Assembly (NCBI GenBank): GCA_009829735.1
Contig: CM020620.1
Span: 16,093,186 to 16,157,185, forward strand
From: Pyropia yezoensis
Taxonomy: Eukaryota > Rhodophyta > Bangiophyceae > Bangiales > Bangiaceae
DNA length: 64,000 nt
Reading direction: 5' to 3'
This document shows, piece by piece, positions 52,481 to 63,267 of this stretch (position 1 is its first letter; every line of letters begins with the position of its first letter). Made by a program: the position numbers and the translations under genes. The notes below the pieces were generated by a model. The model searched no databases. It was not told the origin of the DNA and saw only the letters and a list, made by a program, of their open reading frames with translations.

Positions 52481-53209
52481 GGCATGCGCCGTTATGCGTC
52501 TTGGTCGTGGCTCGCAGACGGACACGCCAGCACTCCCCCACGGAATGCCTTCGGCGATGACGGCCGCGCCGCGCGGCGCGGCCGACCAAGCTCAGCACAC
52601 CCTTCACTTCAGCGCGGGGCCTCTGGCCGACAGCGCCCCTCTCCGCGGACCAGGCCATCGCCCCGTGATGGGCGGTCTTTCGGCAGCCGCCGCCACCGCC
52701 GCCGCCTCGACCGCCGTTGCCGCCGCCCCAGCCAAAGGAGTGCGGCCGAGGTGGCGGCCGCGGCGGCGGTGGCGACGTGTCCAGCTCTCGCCGTCACGTC
52801 CCAGCATCAGCCCCACGGAATGATGCTCAGCAGCTGTCTCACAACGACAGCAGGTGGCCCCTGGCGCCACGCCACGCTACGTCACGACACACGCCCGACG
52901 GCGCAGCCACCGAGAGCCCGCGGGGGGGCGCGCCTCGGGCGGCGTCGCCGTCGCCGGGCTAAGTCACCAACCGCCACCGCCGCCGTTGCCGTGCACTACT
53001 ACCCCCTCCACAGCCGCCTCCGTCTCGCCTCCCCTACGCTACACCGGCACCAACGCCACTAGCATTCCGCACCTCGCCCCGCAGAGCAGCCAAAGCGCAC
53101 GACCGCCACACAGCCGCCGCAGCCGCCCCCCCCGCTTCGGCTACGGTGACGACACCACACGCACAACAACGACGACCGCCAGCCGCTCCACACTCCCAAA
53201 AAACGCCAT

Positions 53210-55060
53210 TTAGTCAGAATGGAACGCGTCGTTGATGAACTGCAGCAGCTTTGGGAAGCGGTTGAACGCCGCCAAAACGCCGTCAAGATGATAAACATGT
53301 TGCTCATCTTCAAGCACCTTGTACATGTCTGCAACGGTCTTGATGGAGCCGGGCTCGACCACCACCATGTCGTCGTAGTCAATGAGGTGCCAGTAACCAC
53401 TAGAGTCAATCAGAATGTTTGGCTCGCGCAGATCGTAGTAGATGAGCCCGCGGCGCGCTAGCCAGACCACAGCCGAGGCGATGGCACGAACGCCCTTCTC
53501 GTCGTCCGGGGTGGACGCCACCAGCTGCACCTCCGAAGCTTCCTTGCCCTCGACAAACTCCATGGTCACAATGACTGCAAAAATGCCGCACCAAAGACGG
53601 GCAGGACACAACGCTTGGGGGACTCCTCTCTCCTCCGTGCTTGTGCTCTCCACGGCCAACGCTGCACCGTATCTTTCGTACGTCTTGTAAAGGCGACGGA
53701 AGAACCCCGCGGGTTCGAGCAAGTGGTCGTACGACGAGCAGGGCATCACCTTCAGGAATTGGTTGTAAAGCCGCTGCCCGTTTGCTGCAGTGAGCTCCGT
53801 TGGGAACGCAGACCAAAGCACAGAGCGACCGGAGCGGGGATCCCACTTGATGCTGTTGATGTCAACGTTGACGAACTCGTCGAAGCAGACGTCCGGCAGC
53901 CCTGCGACCGTGGCCTTGTGCAGCTCCGAGCCGATGAAGAAAGGCTGGCTGTACGGGGCGACAAGAAGCTTCCCGATCCACTCGACTGCCACAACATAAC
54001 CACAGTGAGGGAATGACACCACCCCATAGCCAACAGGAGGCTTGGCGTAGAACCGCAGCTCAGATGAGCAGCGGAACAGCGCGTCAACAATTGACATGGC
54101 CACGTACGTCAGCAGCTCGTTCCACATGTGCTTGCCTGGGACGGACTTGACCTCCGCGTTGAACCCGGCATGGAGAGCAGTGGAGCGCGTGAGAAGCTCT
54201 GGAAGGCATGCCCACGGCCACATGACGGGTTGGAAGGAAGGGACTGACGCACTTGACCCGTACACGATGGCCGCCGACATGCCATCCGGTGTTCCGCTTC
54301 TCTTGTCCAGGAGCTTAACCCATGAGGGTCTTATGGACCCAATCAATTCGTAGAAGTTGCCTTCTTGTAGTAGCGCGCCGTGGGACATCCCAGTCGACCG
54401 CAAAGCACTTCGCTCGTCCGCATCGAGAACAGGCTTGAGAGAGACCGGCCCGTCGAGCGAGAAGGAGGCCAGGGCAGACCGCAGCAGAGACTTGCCTTCG
54501 GGTCGAGTGGGGGATTCGACGCGGATGGGGGAGCTGAATTTCTTGACCACGTCTTCGTAAGAAGACCACGCTGCCGCCATAGAACCGCTGCTGTGGTTCA
54601 GAACTGCTGGTGTCGGCTCGCCCTGAAAGCCCGTCTGCGACTTGCGGCGCTGCAGGATCCGTTCCACATAGAGCGAGCACTTGGCCGCCGTCGCCCGCGC
54701 GCATCTTTGCTCATGGGGTGACAGAGTAGGGAGCTGGTCAAGCTCGTCACGATGGGCGTCCTCCACCTGCAGCGCGGCCTTGAGTTCGCGGATGGTTCGC
54801 TCGGTCGCCGTGTTTAACACCAGCCCCCTCCCACTGGTTACGAGCGCGTTTCGGAGACACTCCACCTCCACCATCTCGGCGGCGGTCGAGTCCCACCGAA
54901 ACCTGGCGGTGTTGTAGCGGCGCGTCTCTTGATCGTTGAGCTCCCGCCTCAGGTCGTTAAGGTTGTCCATGACAAACTCCTCCTCCTTCTGCTGTTGAAC
55001 TAAAACCGAAAGGAGTTCATCGACCACCGTTAAGCCGTCTTCCACGATGCGGCTCTCCAT
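53210..55060 (-). CDS. Atypical protein-kinase-like protein (Crinkler-style kinase domain)
   Basis: 616 residues from ATG 55,060 (MESRIVEDGLTVVDELL) to TAA. The N-terminal third is helical and coiled-coil-like (LLSVLVQQQKEEEFVMDNL, DLRRELNDQETRRYN). The C-terminal half carries a divergent kinase fold: AVVAVEWIGKLLVAP-like strands, a MEFVEG hinge, then WLARRGLIYYDLREPNILI (HRD replaced by YYD-L-R, catalytic Asp and the downstream Asn kept, about residues 540-550) and WHLIDYDDM (DFG replaced by DYD, about residue 560). The D-L-R-x-PN-I-L plus D-[YF]-D pattern is seen in kinase domains of Crinkler/CRN-type proteins and related eukaryotic and transposon-linked kinases. Intronless and less GC-rich than neighbouring genes. 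Whether it is active is unknown. Confidence 0.65.
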   Translation of the reverse strand: MESRIVEDGLTVVDELLSVLVQQQKEEEFVMDNLNDLRRELNDQETRRYNTARFRWDSTAAEMVEVECLRNALVTSGRGLVLNTATERTIRELKAALQVEDAHRDELDQLPTLSPHEQRCARATAAKCSLYVERILQRRKSQTGFQGEPTPAVLNHSSGSMAAAWSSYEDVVKKFSSPIRVESPTRPEGKSLLRSALASFSLDGPVSLKPVLDADERSALRSTGMSHGALLQEGNFYELIGSIRPSWVKLLDKRSGTPDGMSAAIVYGSSASVPSFQPVMWPWACLPELLTRSTALHAGFNAEVKSVPGKHMWNELLTYVAMSIVDALFRCSSELRFYAKPPVGYGVVSFPHCGYVVAVEWIGKLLVAPYSQPFFIGSELHKATVAGLPDVCFDEFVNVDINSIKWDPRSGRSVLWSAFPTELTAANGQRLYNQFLKVMPCSSYDHLLEPAGFFRRLYKTYERYGAALAVESTSTEERGVPQALCPARLWCGIFAVIVTMEFVEGKEASEVQLVASTPDDEKGVRAIASAVVWLARRGLIYYDLREPNILIDSSGYWHLIDYDDMVVVEPGSIKTVADMYKVLEDEQHVYHLDGVLAAFNRFPKLLQFINDAFHSD

Positions 55061-56528
55061 GGCGACAGATATGGCCGAAAAGAAGCGGCCACTGCAGGAA
55101 GAGGCGACCACGAGGGCACACGGTCACAGGAACAGCGGCAGGTGGACAGAGGCCCAAGCCCCGGGCGTACACCACAGCGTCCGCCACAGCCAGGTACGAT
55201 CATGCCAGCCGCACGCAGCAGCAGCTGCACGTCGCAGCAGGAGCTCGACGCAAAGGCGACGGAATGCGACAACGGCAGCGGCGGCCGGCCAAGGCGACAG
55301 CGGCACGATGCAAAGGAGACAGCCCGCACCAGGAAGAGGTGGCAGCGGCACATGGCAAAACTTGACGACGGCGACGGACGCAGCCCGCACCAGGAAGAGG
55401 TGGCAGCGGCACGAGACAAAACTTGACCATGGAGACGGACGCAGCCCGACGGCGCAGTGGGGCCCGAACCATGTACGGTACGCGGGCCCGAATGTGTGTT
55501 TTGGGCGTGTCGCACGCGTGAGCACGACCTTGCCCGGGAGCACGATTCGTGCCAAAACGGTGCCGAGGCGCCTGTTTCTGCGCAGCTTTTCCGCGGATCT
55601 GCAACACGTTTACACGATTTTAGCACGAAATTTGCGACACGTCCGCAGACAACCTGCTACAAAGGGGAGCACAAAACTCTTTGAGTGCTTTTCTGAAAAA
55701 TGGCCACATCAGCGGAACCGCAAAGCTGGTCGCAACCCGCAAAGCGTGGTGGCCCACTGAGTCGCGCGACTGGTCCAATTTAATTCGACCAATGAAAGAC
55801 CGTAGAGAGCGCAGATCGCAACTGACTTCCACTGTGATAGACGGCGTGTGACCGCTCTCGTTGGTGCTGAAGTTCAGTCATCGTCCGCAGTCCGTTTCGC
55901 TCTGCGTCCACTTCGTTTTTATGCCTGCAGCGCTCACCGAGTGCTCAGTGTGCGATCGCGCTGTGTCCGTGTGCGTCGCAGCGGCGGTGCATGTTGCCCC
56001 GTGCAGTATGTGGGGGGTGGTACTCACGGCCGTTGCCTTTTGCCACTGCACGTTGCGGGTGCGGGTGTCGTTGGGCTGCGCGGTCTATGGAGACGGGTGA
56101 CGGCGGTAGCTGCTGTTCGTGCGTTTAGTGGGGCGCGCCTGGTACGCGGCGGCGGTGCTGGGTGCGCCTGCAGCTAGCCGTGGCGGTTGTAGTGTCTGCC
56201 ACTCTGTCGCAACTGCTTGTTGTGGGTGCCGGTATCGGTGGGCGGTGCGGTGTGCGGCGACGCGTGCTGGCAGTAGCTGCTGTTGGTGCTGTGTTTGTGG
56301 TGCGTCTGGTACGACGCGGCAGAGGATCTGGGTGCACCTGCAGCTGTCGGTGGCGGTCGTGGTATCGGTCACTCTGTCGTAGCTGCTGGTGTTGGGAGCC
56401 AGAGTCGGTGTATGGCGTGGTGCGCGGCGACGCGTGGCGCCGTCTAGCGTCGGTGGTCGGGCTTGTGCGCACGATTTGGTCGAGGCGAAGGGGGCCGTAC
56501 TTCTCGGCTTGTGCGGTTATCCGTCGCG
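55061..56528. other. Intergenic with short tandem repeats
   Basis: A 61-bp unit beginning AGCCCGCACCAGGAAGAGG is repeated at 55,321 and 55,382 with a partial third copy. From about 56,090 to 56,400 a ~170-bp unit containing GGGTGC(G/A)CCTGCAGCT is repeated with divergence (56,159 and 56,330). The frames open here on both strands are not supported. Confidence 0.55.
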
Positions 56529-57638
56529 ATGATCGAGGCGGACGAGCCCGATGCTGTCGGCCCGGCCAGTTCGACGCGGTCGTGCAGGATCTGCCGCTAC
56601 ACTTACAAGACAGGCACGTCTGGACACAACGCCAAGAACTGCGCGCTCAACGACGTGCAGTGCCGGGCTCTAGAGCCGCCCACCAGTCCCTACCATGTGA
56701 CGGGACCGTGTCTCTCTGGCAGCTGCTCGCACAACATGAAGTGCACCGTATGCCACAAGCTCGGGCACTCAAACACCACACAGCGGTACACCCCTATCCG
56801 CTGGCGCATGAAGAAAGGCACCCTGGGGCGGTCGGACCATCAGCCGGCTCTCACTGGTGCTGACTTCGTGTGCGACTTCGTGAAGGACTCGGATGTGAAG
56901 CAGATTGTGGATAATTGCGTCAACGCGGCTACCGAAGCAGTATTGGGCAAGGTGCGGGATACGAGCATGTCGTTGAAGCTGCGTGCCAACATGCACGAGG
57001 CGTGTCTAACCGGTGACGAAGTTGTGGACCTGATGCTGGCGAACAAGTCGAAAGCGTCTGGGCTGTCGGAGCAGAACCTGCCCAGCTTCCGGCTTGTCCG
57101 TCAGCACCGCAAGAAAGGTGCTATCGAAGTCAACGAGGCTGCTGCTCGGGAGCTCGAGAGCGGCTTGGACGGGTCCGAGGACAGCTTGTCCGACTCGTCG
57201 AGCTGTGGGGGACGCGGTCGACGTGGCTCGTCGCGCACGGTCGTGCGGCCATCGAAGAGCGTAAAGGACGGGATGGGAACGTCGGGTCGGCAGGCGCGAG
57301 CGCTGGCGTCGGCGAATGCGATTGTGAAGAGGCGCAGCTCAATCTCTGGCCGAGGTGGTGGCGGTGGTGGTGGTGGAAGCTCTTCTCATCGATCTCCCTC
57401 ACAGCGTCCACCGCGAGGCCGCACGCCGTCCGTGAGCCGCAAGGGGAAGGGGGTCAAGGTGCTCAAGACGGACGACGTGCTCGTCGTTTCTGACTCCAGG
57501 GGGTCCGCTGACGGAGGGCGTGGGTGGCCGCCTGGCGCGTGGGCGCGATTTTCCGACATGCTGCAGCCGGTGTCGTGGGCGCCCTTTGCGTCGCGAACAC
57601 CAACCGGGCTGGTGGATGCGGTGCTGGTGGCTGCATGA
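56529..57638 (+). CDS. Zinc-knuckle protein with basic Gly/Ser-rich tail
   Basis: 369 residues from ATG 56,529 to TGA. The N-terminus has Cys/His pairs: CRICRYTYKTGTSGHNAKNC (C-x2-C-x10-H-x4-C) followed by CSHNMKCTVCHKLGHSNTTQ (C-x2-C-x4-H). Knuckles of this kind bind single-stranded nucleic acid or partner proteins and are common in retroelement and transposon-derived proteins. A helical middle (KQIVDNCVNAATEAVLGKV) and an acidic SEDSLSDSSSC patch follow, then a basic tail with GRGGGGGGGG and RPPRGRTPSVSRKGKGVKVL. It has no catalytic domain, lies next to two transposase relics and might be a captured or transposon-derived gene. A minus-strand frame overlaps the 3' end and is judged a shadow. 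Confidence 0.6.
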   Translation: MIEADEPDAVGPASSTRSCRICRYTYKTGTSGHNAKNCALNDVQCRALEPPTSPYHVTGPCLSGSCSHNMKCTVCHKLGHSNTTQRYTPIRWRMKKGTLGRSDHQPALTGADFVCDFVKDSDVKQIVDNCVNAATEAVLGKVRDTSMSLKLRANMHEACLTGDEVVDLMLANKSKASGLSEQNLPSFRLVRQHRKKGAIEVNEAAARELESGLDGSEDSLSDSSSCGGRGRRGSSRTVVRPSKSVKDGMGTSGRQARALASANAIVKRRSSISGRGGGGGGGGSSSHRSPSQRPPRGRTPSVSRKGKGVKVLKTDDVLVVSDSRGSADGGRGWPPGAWARFSDMLQPVSWAPFASRTPTGLVDAVLVAA

Positions 57639-58478
57639 CAGCTGCCTATTGAGTAAACCGATAAAGAAGTGCGCAGGCTGATGCTGAAAGGTGCAATGGA
57701 GAGTGGCCTGCGCGGCTTGATGTTGTCGTGCGGATAGTACTCTGCGGCTAACATTGTGGAGTTCCTGTGCTTCTCGTTGCCGCCACTGATGCAGGCGACC
57801 AACCTTCCCTGTGTCGCCGGTGGAGTTGTCAAAGTTTTCTCTGACGCCGCAGCCGAGGCGGCAGAGCACAAAGAAGGCATCGTCGTCGTTTCTCTCGCGG
57901 CCAGTCGTGCTCGTTGTGCCACCGTTGGCCATGGCTCTAGGGCTGCACGTGGGCGTGGTCCTGGGGAAATAGCGGAGGGGACTCCTGAACAAACTCTTTC
58001 TTCTGCGCGCCTTCTCTCCGCCGCACGGCCTGCCACCGGTGAGCTCTCTGGTTCTTCTGTGCGAGCTGGAGCGGTTTTTGAAGTTCAGGACAATGCTCAA
58101 GGTGGGGGTGCTGGCCACGATGAAGACGGCGGACCAGCGGAAACTACTCCTGGTGGTGACGCCTTGCACAGGGGACGCGCTGGCGTTGATATTCAACCTT
58201 TCGTGAGCGCCCCATGATACGGTGGTGTCGCTGGGGTCAGTGGTAACGGAGGTGGCGGCGGCGGTTGCGGTGGTGTTGGTGGTGTCAGTGGTATCGGTGG
58301 TGGCGGCGGTGACGGCGGTGGTGGCGGCTTCGGAGGTGGCGACGGCAGCGGTAGCGGGGCGGCACGCCCTTCCAGCTAGAGAGCTGAGCGCGTTCCCCTG
58401 GTTGTGTGCCTGTTTTGCTGTGGGTCCCATCGTTTCACAACTGAAGCCAATATAGTTTTATATGTACGGGACGGCTTT
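57639..58478. other. Intergenic with (GGTGGC/GTG)-rich tract
   Basis: A GGTGGCGGCGG/GTGTCGGTGGT-rich low-complexity stretch lies at about 58,240-58,370. A minus-strand frame covers the region (to 58,430) but has no motif and mirrors the repeat. Confidence 0.35.
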
Positions 58479-59541
58479 CTACAACAGCAAGAGGTCAATC
58501 TCCTTCTGCACTCGTCGAAACATCCCATATGTCTGAGCGTGCGTCAGGCGGCCAGCTGCCTTCACCAGCAAGCGCCGCGGCTTGTCAAAGCAGCGGCTTT
58601 CGTAGTAAATAATGTCCCGGATGTGTCTCTTAAATTCATTGAACACCCCCTCAATGGGCTGGAGGTTGGGCGAGTACGGGGGAAGGCGGATGTAGAACGC
58701 TCCGTTTTCCTGCAGGAAATCGTCACCCAGCTGATCATGAATGCCAGCATTGTCAAAAAGCAGCACACAGTTCGCGGGCTGCAGGTTCCACAGGTGGTTC
58801 GGCGAGTACGCTCCCACGTGCGCGCTGTCCAACAGGTTTTGCAGGAACATGCGCCAATCGTCACCGTTCTGAGCGGGGCCCAGCACGACGGACTACATCA
58901 AAAGCACGCTGTTGGTAGCGCTCACGGCCATCGTCGTCCTGGTGCGCGGGATAATGCGCGGGTCCCTGTCCAGCGGCAAGCACGGCTCCTTGCGCAGAGA
59001 CCTCCCGTACATTCTGTAGGAGTCGTTGCCTGACTTGTGCGTCTCGTCGATGCTGATGATGCATCGCATGGGTGTCTAGCTCATGGTCTGAGCAAACACC
59101 CGCTGCAGCTGCTCGATCCGCTCCTGGAATAACCTCTCGATCTTCTTCCTCGTGTACCCGTGATGGCGCAGGACACGGTACACCGTCGGCGCACTCGCTT
59201 GCACGTCCGTGTACTCCTCCTACATGTTCCGAAGGGTCTCGAGCATGTACATGCTCCTTGAGGAACTCCGCCGGCTCCGTCTGCACCAAATGCAACACCG
59301 CGGTGGCCAGGGGCGACGAGAATATGGCAGCGTCGAAGTGGGATTTCTTGCGCACCTCGTTCTCCCACACCGTGCCGGCGTCTGTCCAGCGCAGCCCCCA
59401 TCGACGCAGCGACCTGGTGGAGCACCGCATGATGCGCGCGACCTCGTCTTGGTCGTAGCCCTCTTCGTATAGTCCCATCGCATGATGCCGCTGCTGCTCC
59501 AAAAACATGGTTGGCGCAGAAGCTGCCGCACACCTTGTCAC
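58479..59541 (-). pseudogene. Decayed Tc1/mariner-superfamily transposase 1
   Basis: The N-terminal part (from about 59,510) is a helix-turn-helix: MGLYEEGYDQDEVARIMRCS, then RSLRRWGLRW. A frame change near 59,250 leads into the catalytic frame: YRVLRHHGYTRKKIERLFQE, CIISIDETHKSG (first Asp), CVLLFDNAGIHD (second Asp), LPPYSPNLQPIEGVFNEFK (Glu). All three catalytic acids are present, in the order of the IS630/Tc1/mariner DDE family. In-frame TAG codons lie at 59,220-59,222, 59,076-59,078 and 58,893-58,895, so it is not functional as it stands. The last exon-like block (58,479-58,886) is intact. No terminal inverted repeats were identified by eye. Confidence 0.8.
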
Positions 59542-60889
59542 TTACACAAGGTAACCAGGGCGCTGTCACTGCCCGTCTCGAATCATCGAGGTGATGCGTC
59601 CTGCGCACCGCCGTAGATGGCAGCGTGGGGAGAACGATCCAGAAACTAATCAAGCAATCAGACATGTCAAATGGGTATTGTCCGGTGATAGGGCGCCTCG
59701 TCAGCACTCAGGATACGGTGGAAGAGCGCCAAAAAGACGGCTACGCTCTCGAATACGGCGCACTTGGTGGCCGACGGTGCAGACGGACAGCGGCAGCGGG
59801 AAGGTGACGCACGTAGCATACGCGCCAACGGCGCGATGTCGGCAGCACGACGGCCACGTTGCAGCACCCCCTCACAATCGGGCCACAGGAGGGGTGTCCG
59901 CGAAGGACCCGGCTGGGAGGGCGGGCGGCGTCGCGCAGCTCAATTGGAGCGCACATCCCACAGCGGTACCAGGAAGGGGGGGGGGGGGGGGCTTCATAGG
60001 GACCTGGACAGGGGGCGCATCGGGCCAGGGCTACGTGTTCGACCGGCCCAGCAAACAAAATCGCGCGACTCCTGACTGGCGTGCAGTAATCATTCGAGTC
60101 GCGCGTGCTGGGCGGGGCGGTGCAGCCTTTTTCGGACCCAAACAGACACAGGTCACGGCTGAACTGGGTATAAAGAGTGGCTCAAAGAGTGACCTAGCGG
60201 GCTACAGCGCATCCCAAGATGTAAGACCGGGAGCCTGTCAACACCGTGATGTGTCATCACTCGCCGGTCGAAGTGCCCCGGCTCGAAAAGTGACCCAGAT
60301 CATTTTGTCCAACAGTGCACATCAACCGCGCTCTCTTGATCGACGAAAAGAACGGACTAGGTAAAGCATAGACTGAGCCGTGGCGACCACCAAGCCCCTG
60401 ACTAGCTACCACAGAATCGCACCCACTCAGGCTTCAACGATGATACGACGCGCGGAATGCTGGGATCACGCCAGGCTCTATTGTGCAGTGATGGAAGCCA
60501 TCACTTCCTCGCGCACAGCCGCTCCACGAACGCCATTCGTGCACAACGTACAAGATGATGCTGAGAAGAGAAAGCCAGTTCTCGGAATCCTTGAATTCTT
60601 GCCATGTAGTGTCGGAACAACTTGTAAATTTTCTTGGTAGGCTACTTGTCACCCAGCGATTGCTGTGCCGTTTGACGTGGCGCCTTTTTTGATCCGCGTG
60701 TCGGCGAGGACCGCCTGTCTGCGCAAAAACTGGCGCCATCTTTGGTCCGACGTCAACGACTGGCCACCTGCGCTTCTCCCGAGACTCGTGATCGCTGCTG
60801 CGCTTCCCCTGCAGCCCAATTGCAGTGAGCCATTGCTCCCCGTGTTCGACGTCTCGGTCGCGCCCATCGAGTGACTGGTGATGCGGTCA
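59542..60889. other. Intergenic between the two transposase relics
   Basis: Mixed composition, with a G-run near 59,979-59,991. Short frames occur on both strands without motifs. Confidence 0.3.
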
Positions 60890-62534
60890 GGATTGTGTCG
60901 CGGCCCGCGCGAGGGCTGCCGCCTCTCGCGGCCATTCTATCAGAGCGCGCGTGCGCGCGGCGCTGGAGCTGACGGACGAGATTGTCACCCTGATTCGCAA
61001 TGTGCGGCGCATCTTTGAGCATGAGATGTCGGACGCGCGGCGGATCATGTCGAAGAAGCCTGCGTAGCGTACGGCACTCGCTTCTGGAGTCAGCCGGCGG
61101 ACTGTGACTCGAGTGAGTCAGCCTGGCGCGGTTGAGCGGGCGCGATCTGCGGGGACCCCTGAGCGGCGCAGTCGCGGCGGCGCATTTCAAAGGACGAGTA
61201 CTCACGCGTACGGGACGACATTTAGCAGCAGAATCAAGAATGCGGCTCTCGACTCTCAAGAGCATCTTGAAAGTACTGCGAGGGCGCTCGGAGGGCGGGA
61301 GCGTAATGGGCTCTGGTCCGCGGAAGGACAGCGGGGCCAGCGCCGCCATGGACGAGGGCGGGCCAACCACGTTTGCCGGTGGTGGGGGAGGAGAAAATCG
61401 CGCTGGCGGGACTGTGGGGACCCCGGTTCGGGTGGAGGGGCGGCGCGCGGAGGGTCGTCCGCCGGTTCTGGTGGGGCCGCAGGCGGCCCGGAGGCCTACT
61501 CATATGTCTTGACGCGGACGACTCTTTTCCGTGCCCTGTAGGTCTTGGGTTTCGCGTTTTCAAAGAGGCCCAACCACTACGATGTTGCACGCGAGATGCC
61601 GTCGGTCATCCGCCTGCGAGAGGACTTCACAGACACGCTGCGACATTACCGGTCGATGGGGAAGGTCATCTGTTATACGGATGAAACCTGGGCCAACAAG
61701 AACATGTCGGTGTACCGGAGCTGAAACGATGGCGACCTCGGCGGACGAGTGGAACAGATGTCGAGAAAGGGTAGACGCAGCATCATCGCACATTTGGGGT
61801 CTCAAGAGACCGGCTTGCTGGCTGGAGCTGGGCTGTCGTTCTTCGGGAGAAATAGCACAGGGGACTACCACAAGGAAATGAACGGGCCTACCTGGCTGAA
61901 ATGGCTAGAGGAGCAGGTCCTGCCCAAAATGCATGGCAGTGTACTTGTCATCGATCGGGCGCCGTACCATCTGACGTTGACTGACGACGCACGGCCAGCC
62001 ACCACCAAGAGGAAAAAAACTGAATTGGCCGCCTGGATGGTGCGTCACGAGGCCGTGCCGGCGTCCTGCGCGTCGCAGGACTGGAGGCGGGTCAAAAAAA
62101 AGCCGGATATGAAGTGGCAAGCCGATCAACATCGGCTTGCTCCGCGCTACGAAGTCCAAGATCTGGCGCGGCGCTTCAATGTCAACATTCTGATCTCGCC
62201 GGTCGCTCATCCACGGTTGAACCCCATCGAGATGGTGTGGGGGACCATGAAGATGGCCTTGAAGCGTGTCAACGTCAACTTCTCGATGGTGGAGATGGAA
62301 GCTCTGGTGGACATCTAGTTTGCCAGGATCACTGCGGAGGTCTGGTTCAGACTGGAGGACTATGCAATCAAGATGGATAAGTGGTACCGAGGTGTCGGGG
62401 CGATGCGTGAGGAGGTTGCGGCGGCATTTGAAGACGCCGGTGAGGAGGAGGGGGGCCTGGAGCTCGATGATGTGAACTCCGAGTCCTCCGTGGGATCGGA
62501 TGAGGAGGATACGGTGCGCTCGGATGACGAGTGA
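60890..62534 (+). pseudogene. Decayed Tc1/mariner-superfamily transposase 2
   Basis: One frame reads from about 60,890 to TGA 62,532-62,534. The N-terminus has AALELTDEIVTLIRNVRRIF and, after a TAG (61,065-61,067), a helix-turn-helix RTALASGVSRRTVTRV. A poorly readable middle precedes a second TAG (61,539-61,541). The catalytic domain follows: VICYTDETWANKN (first Asp), GSVLVIDRAPYH (second Asp; Arg replaces the usual Asn) and HPRLNPIEMVWGTMK (Glu). Two more in-frame stops are a TGA (61,722-61,724, where Trp is expected) and a TAG (62,316-62,318). The C-terminus is acidic (EDAGEEEGGLELDD). It belongs to a different subgroup from transposase 1. The largest intact piece is 61,749-62,318. Confidence 0.8.
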
Positions 62535-62798
62535 ATTGCGCTGGTACTTTGTTTCATACTTTTTCACGTTTGTGAAGCGCCGCTGGAGGTACATGGCTTT
62601 GGTCCCCGACTGCCGGCCCGTTCGACCTTGAGTGGAGATGACAGATTCTGTGGTTCCCACAGTCGAAGCGCACTCACCATGGGAGGGACACTCTCCGTGT
62701 CGACGATAGGGGCCTGGGCATGCGCTCTCGGCGACAAGCGGGGGGCACGCGGCTTCAGAGGCGGGGGGGGGTGGCATGCGCCAATTGCAACTGGGGTG

Positions 62799-63267
62799 TG
62801 TGGCAAAAACCTCTCGCACACGCGACACCCAAGTTGGAGCGGTGCACAAGGGCTGCCTCCCGTGTCGGGGGAACCGGAAGAAGTGCAAGTCGCACACACT
62901 CTATCCCTGTTGTGGGGCAATCACCCCACTGACAAACAAGAAGATGGTGTGTGGTCCAACAGTTTCTTGGTCGGGACGGGGAAGCAAGGCCAAGCCCCGC
63001 TGTCCCTCCCCTTATCCCCCCAGGGTCCCCTCAGAATCTCGCCACTCAGAATCTCCCACCCCAGCACCTGCCCACCGGGCCACACAAAAATTCAAGACGA
63101 TAAATGCAGAAAACCCTCAAATCCAAGTTGGATTTACTACTAAGCTAACTATCCCAAACTTAGGGAATATGGACCCAAATGCACGGGGAGGAACGGGTCA
63201 GGCTAGTGGCCTGCCGCCCCTTGCATGGCACGTGTTGCCCCCCTACCTGGGGGTCAATACTGCCACA
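62799..63267 (-). mobile_element. Solo LTR of the same chromovirus family
   Basis: A 469-bp copy of the LTR in reverse orientation, from TGTGGCAAAAACC to CTGCCACA, flanked by the 5-bp target duplication GGGTG (62,794-62,798 and 63,268-63,272). No internal sequence is present, so it arose by recombination between two LTRs. It lies 264 bp beyond transposase relic 2. Confidence 0.93.

Noticed and set aside
57399-58430. Minus-strand 343-codon ORF
   Set aside because: Overlaps the 3' end of the zinc-knuckle gene and a GGTGGC-rich tract, with no recognisable domain.
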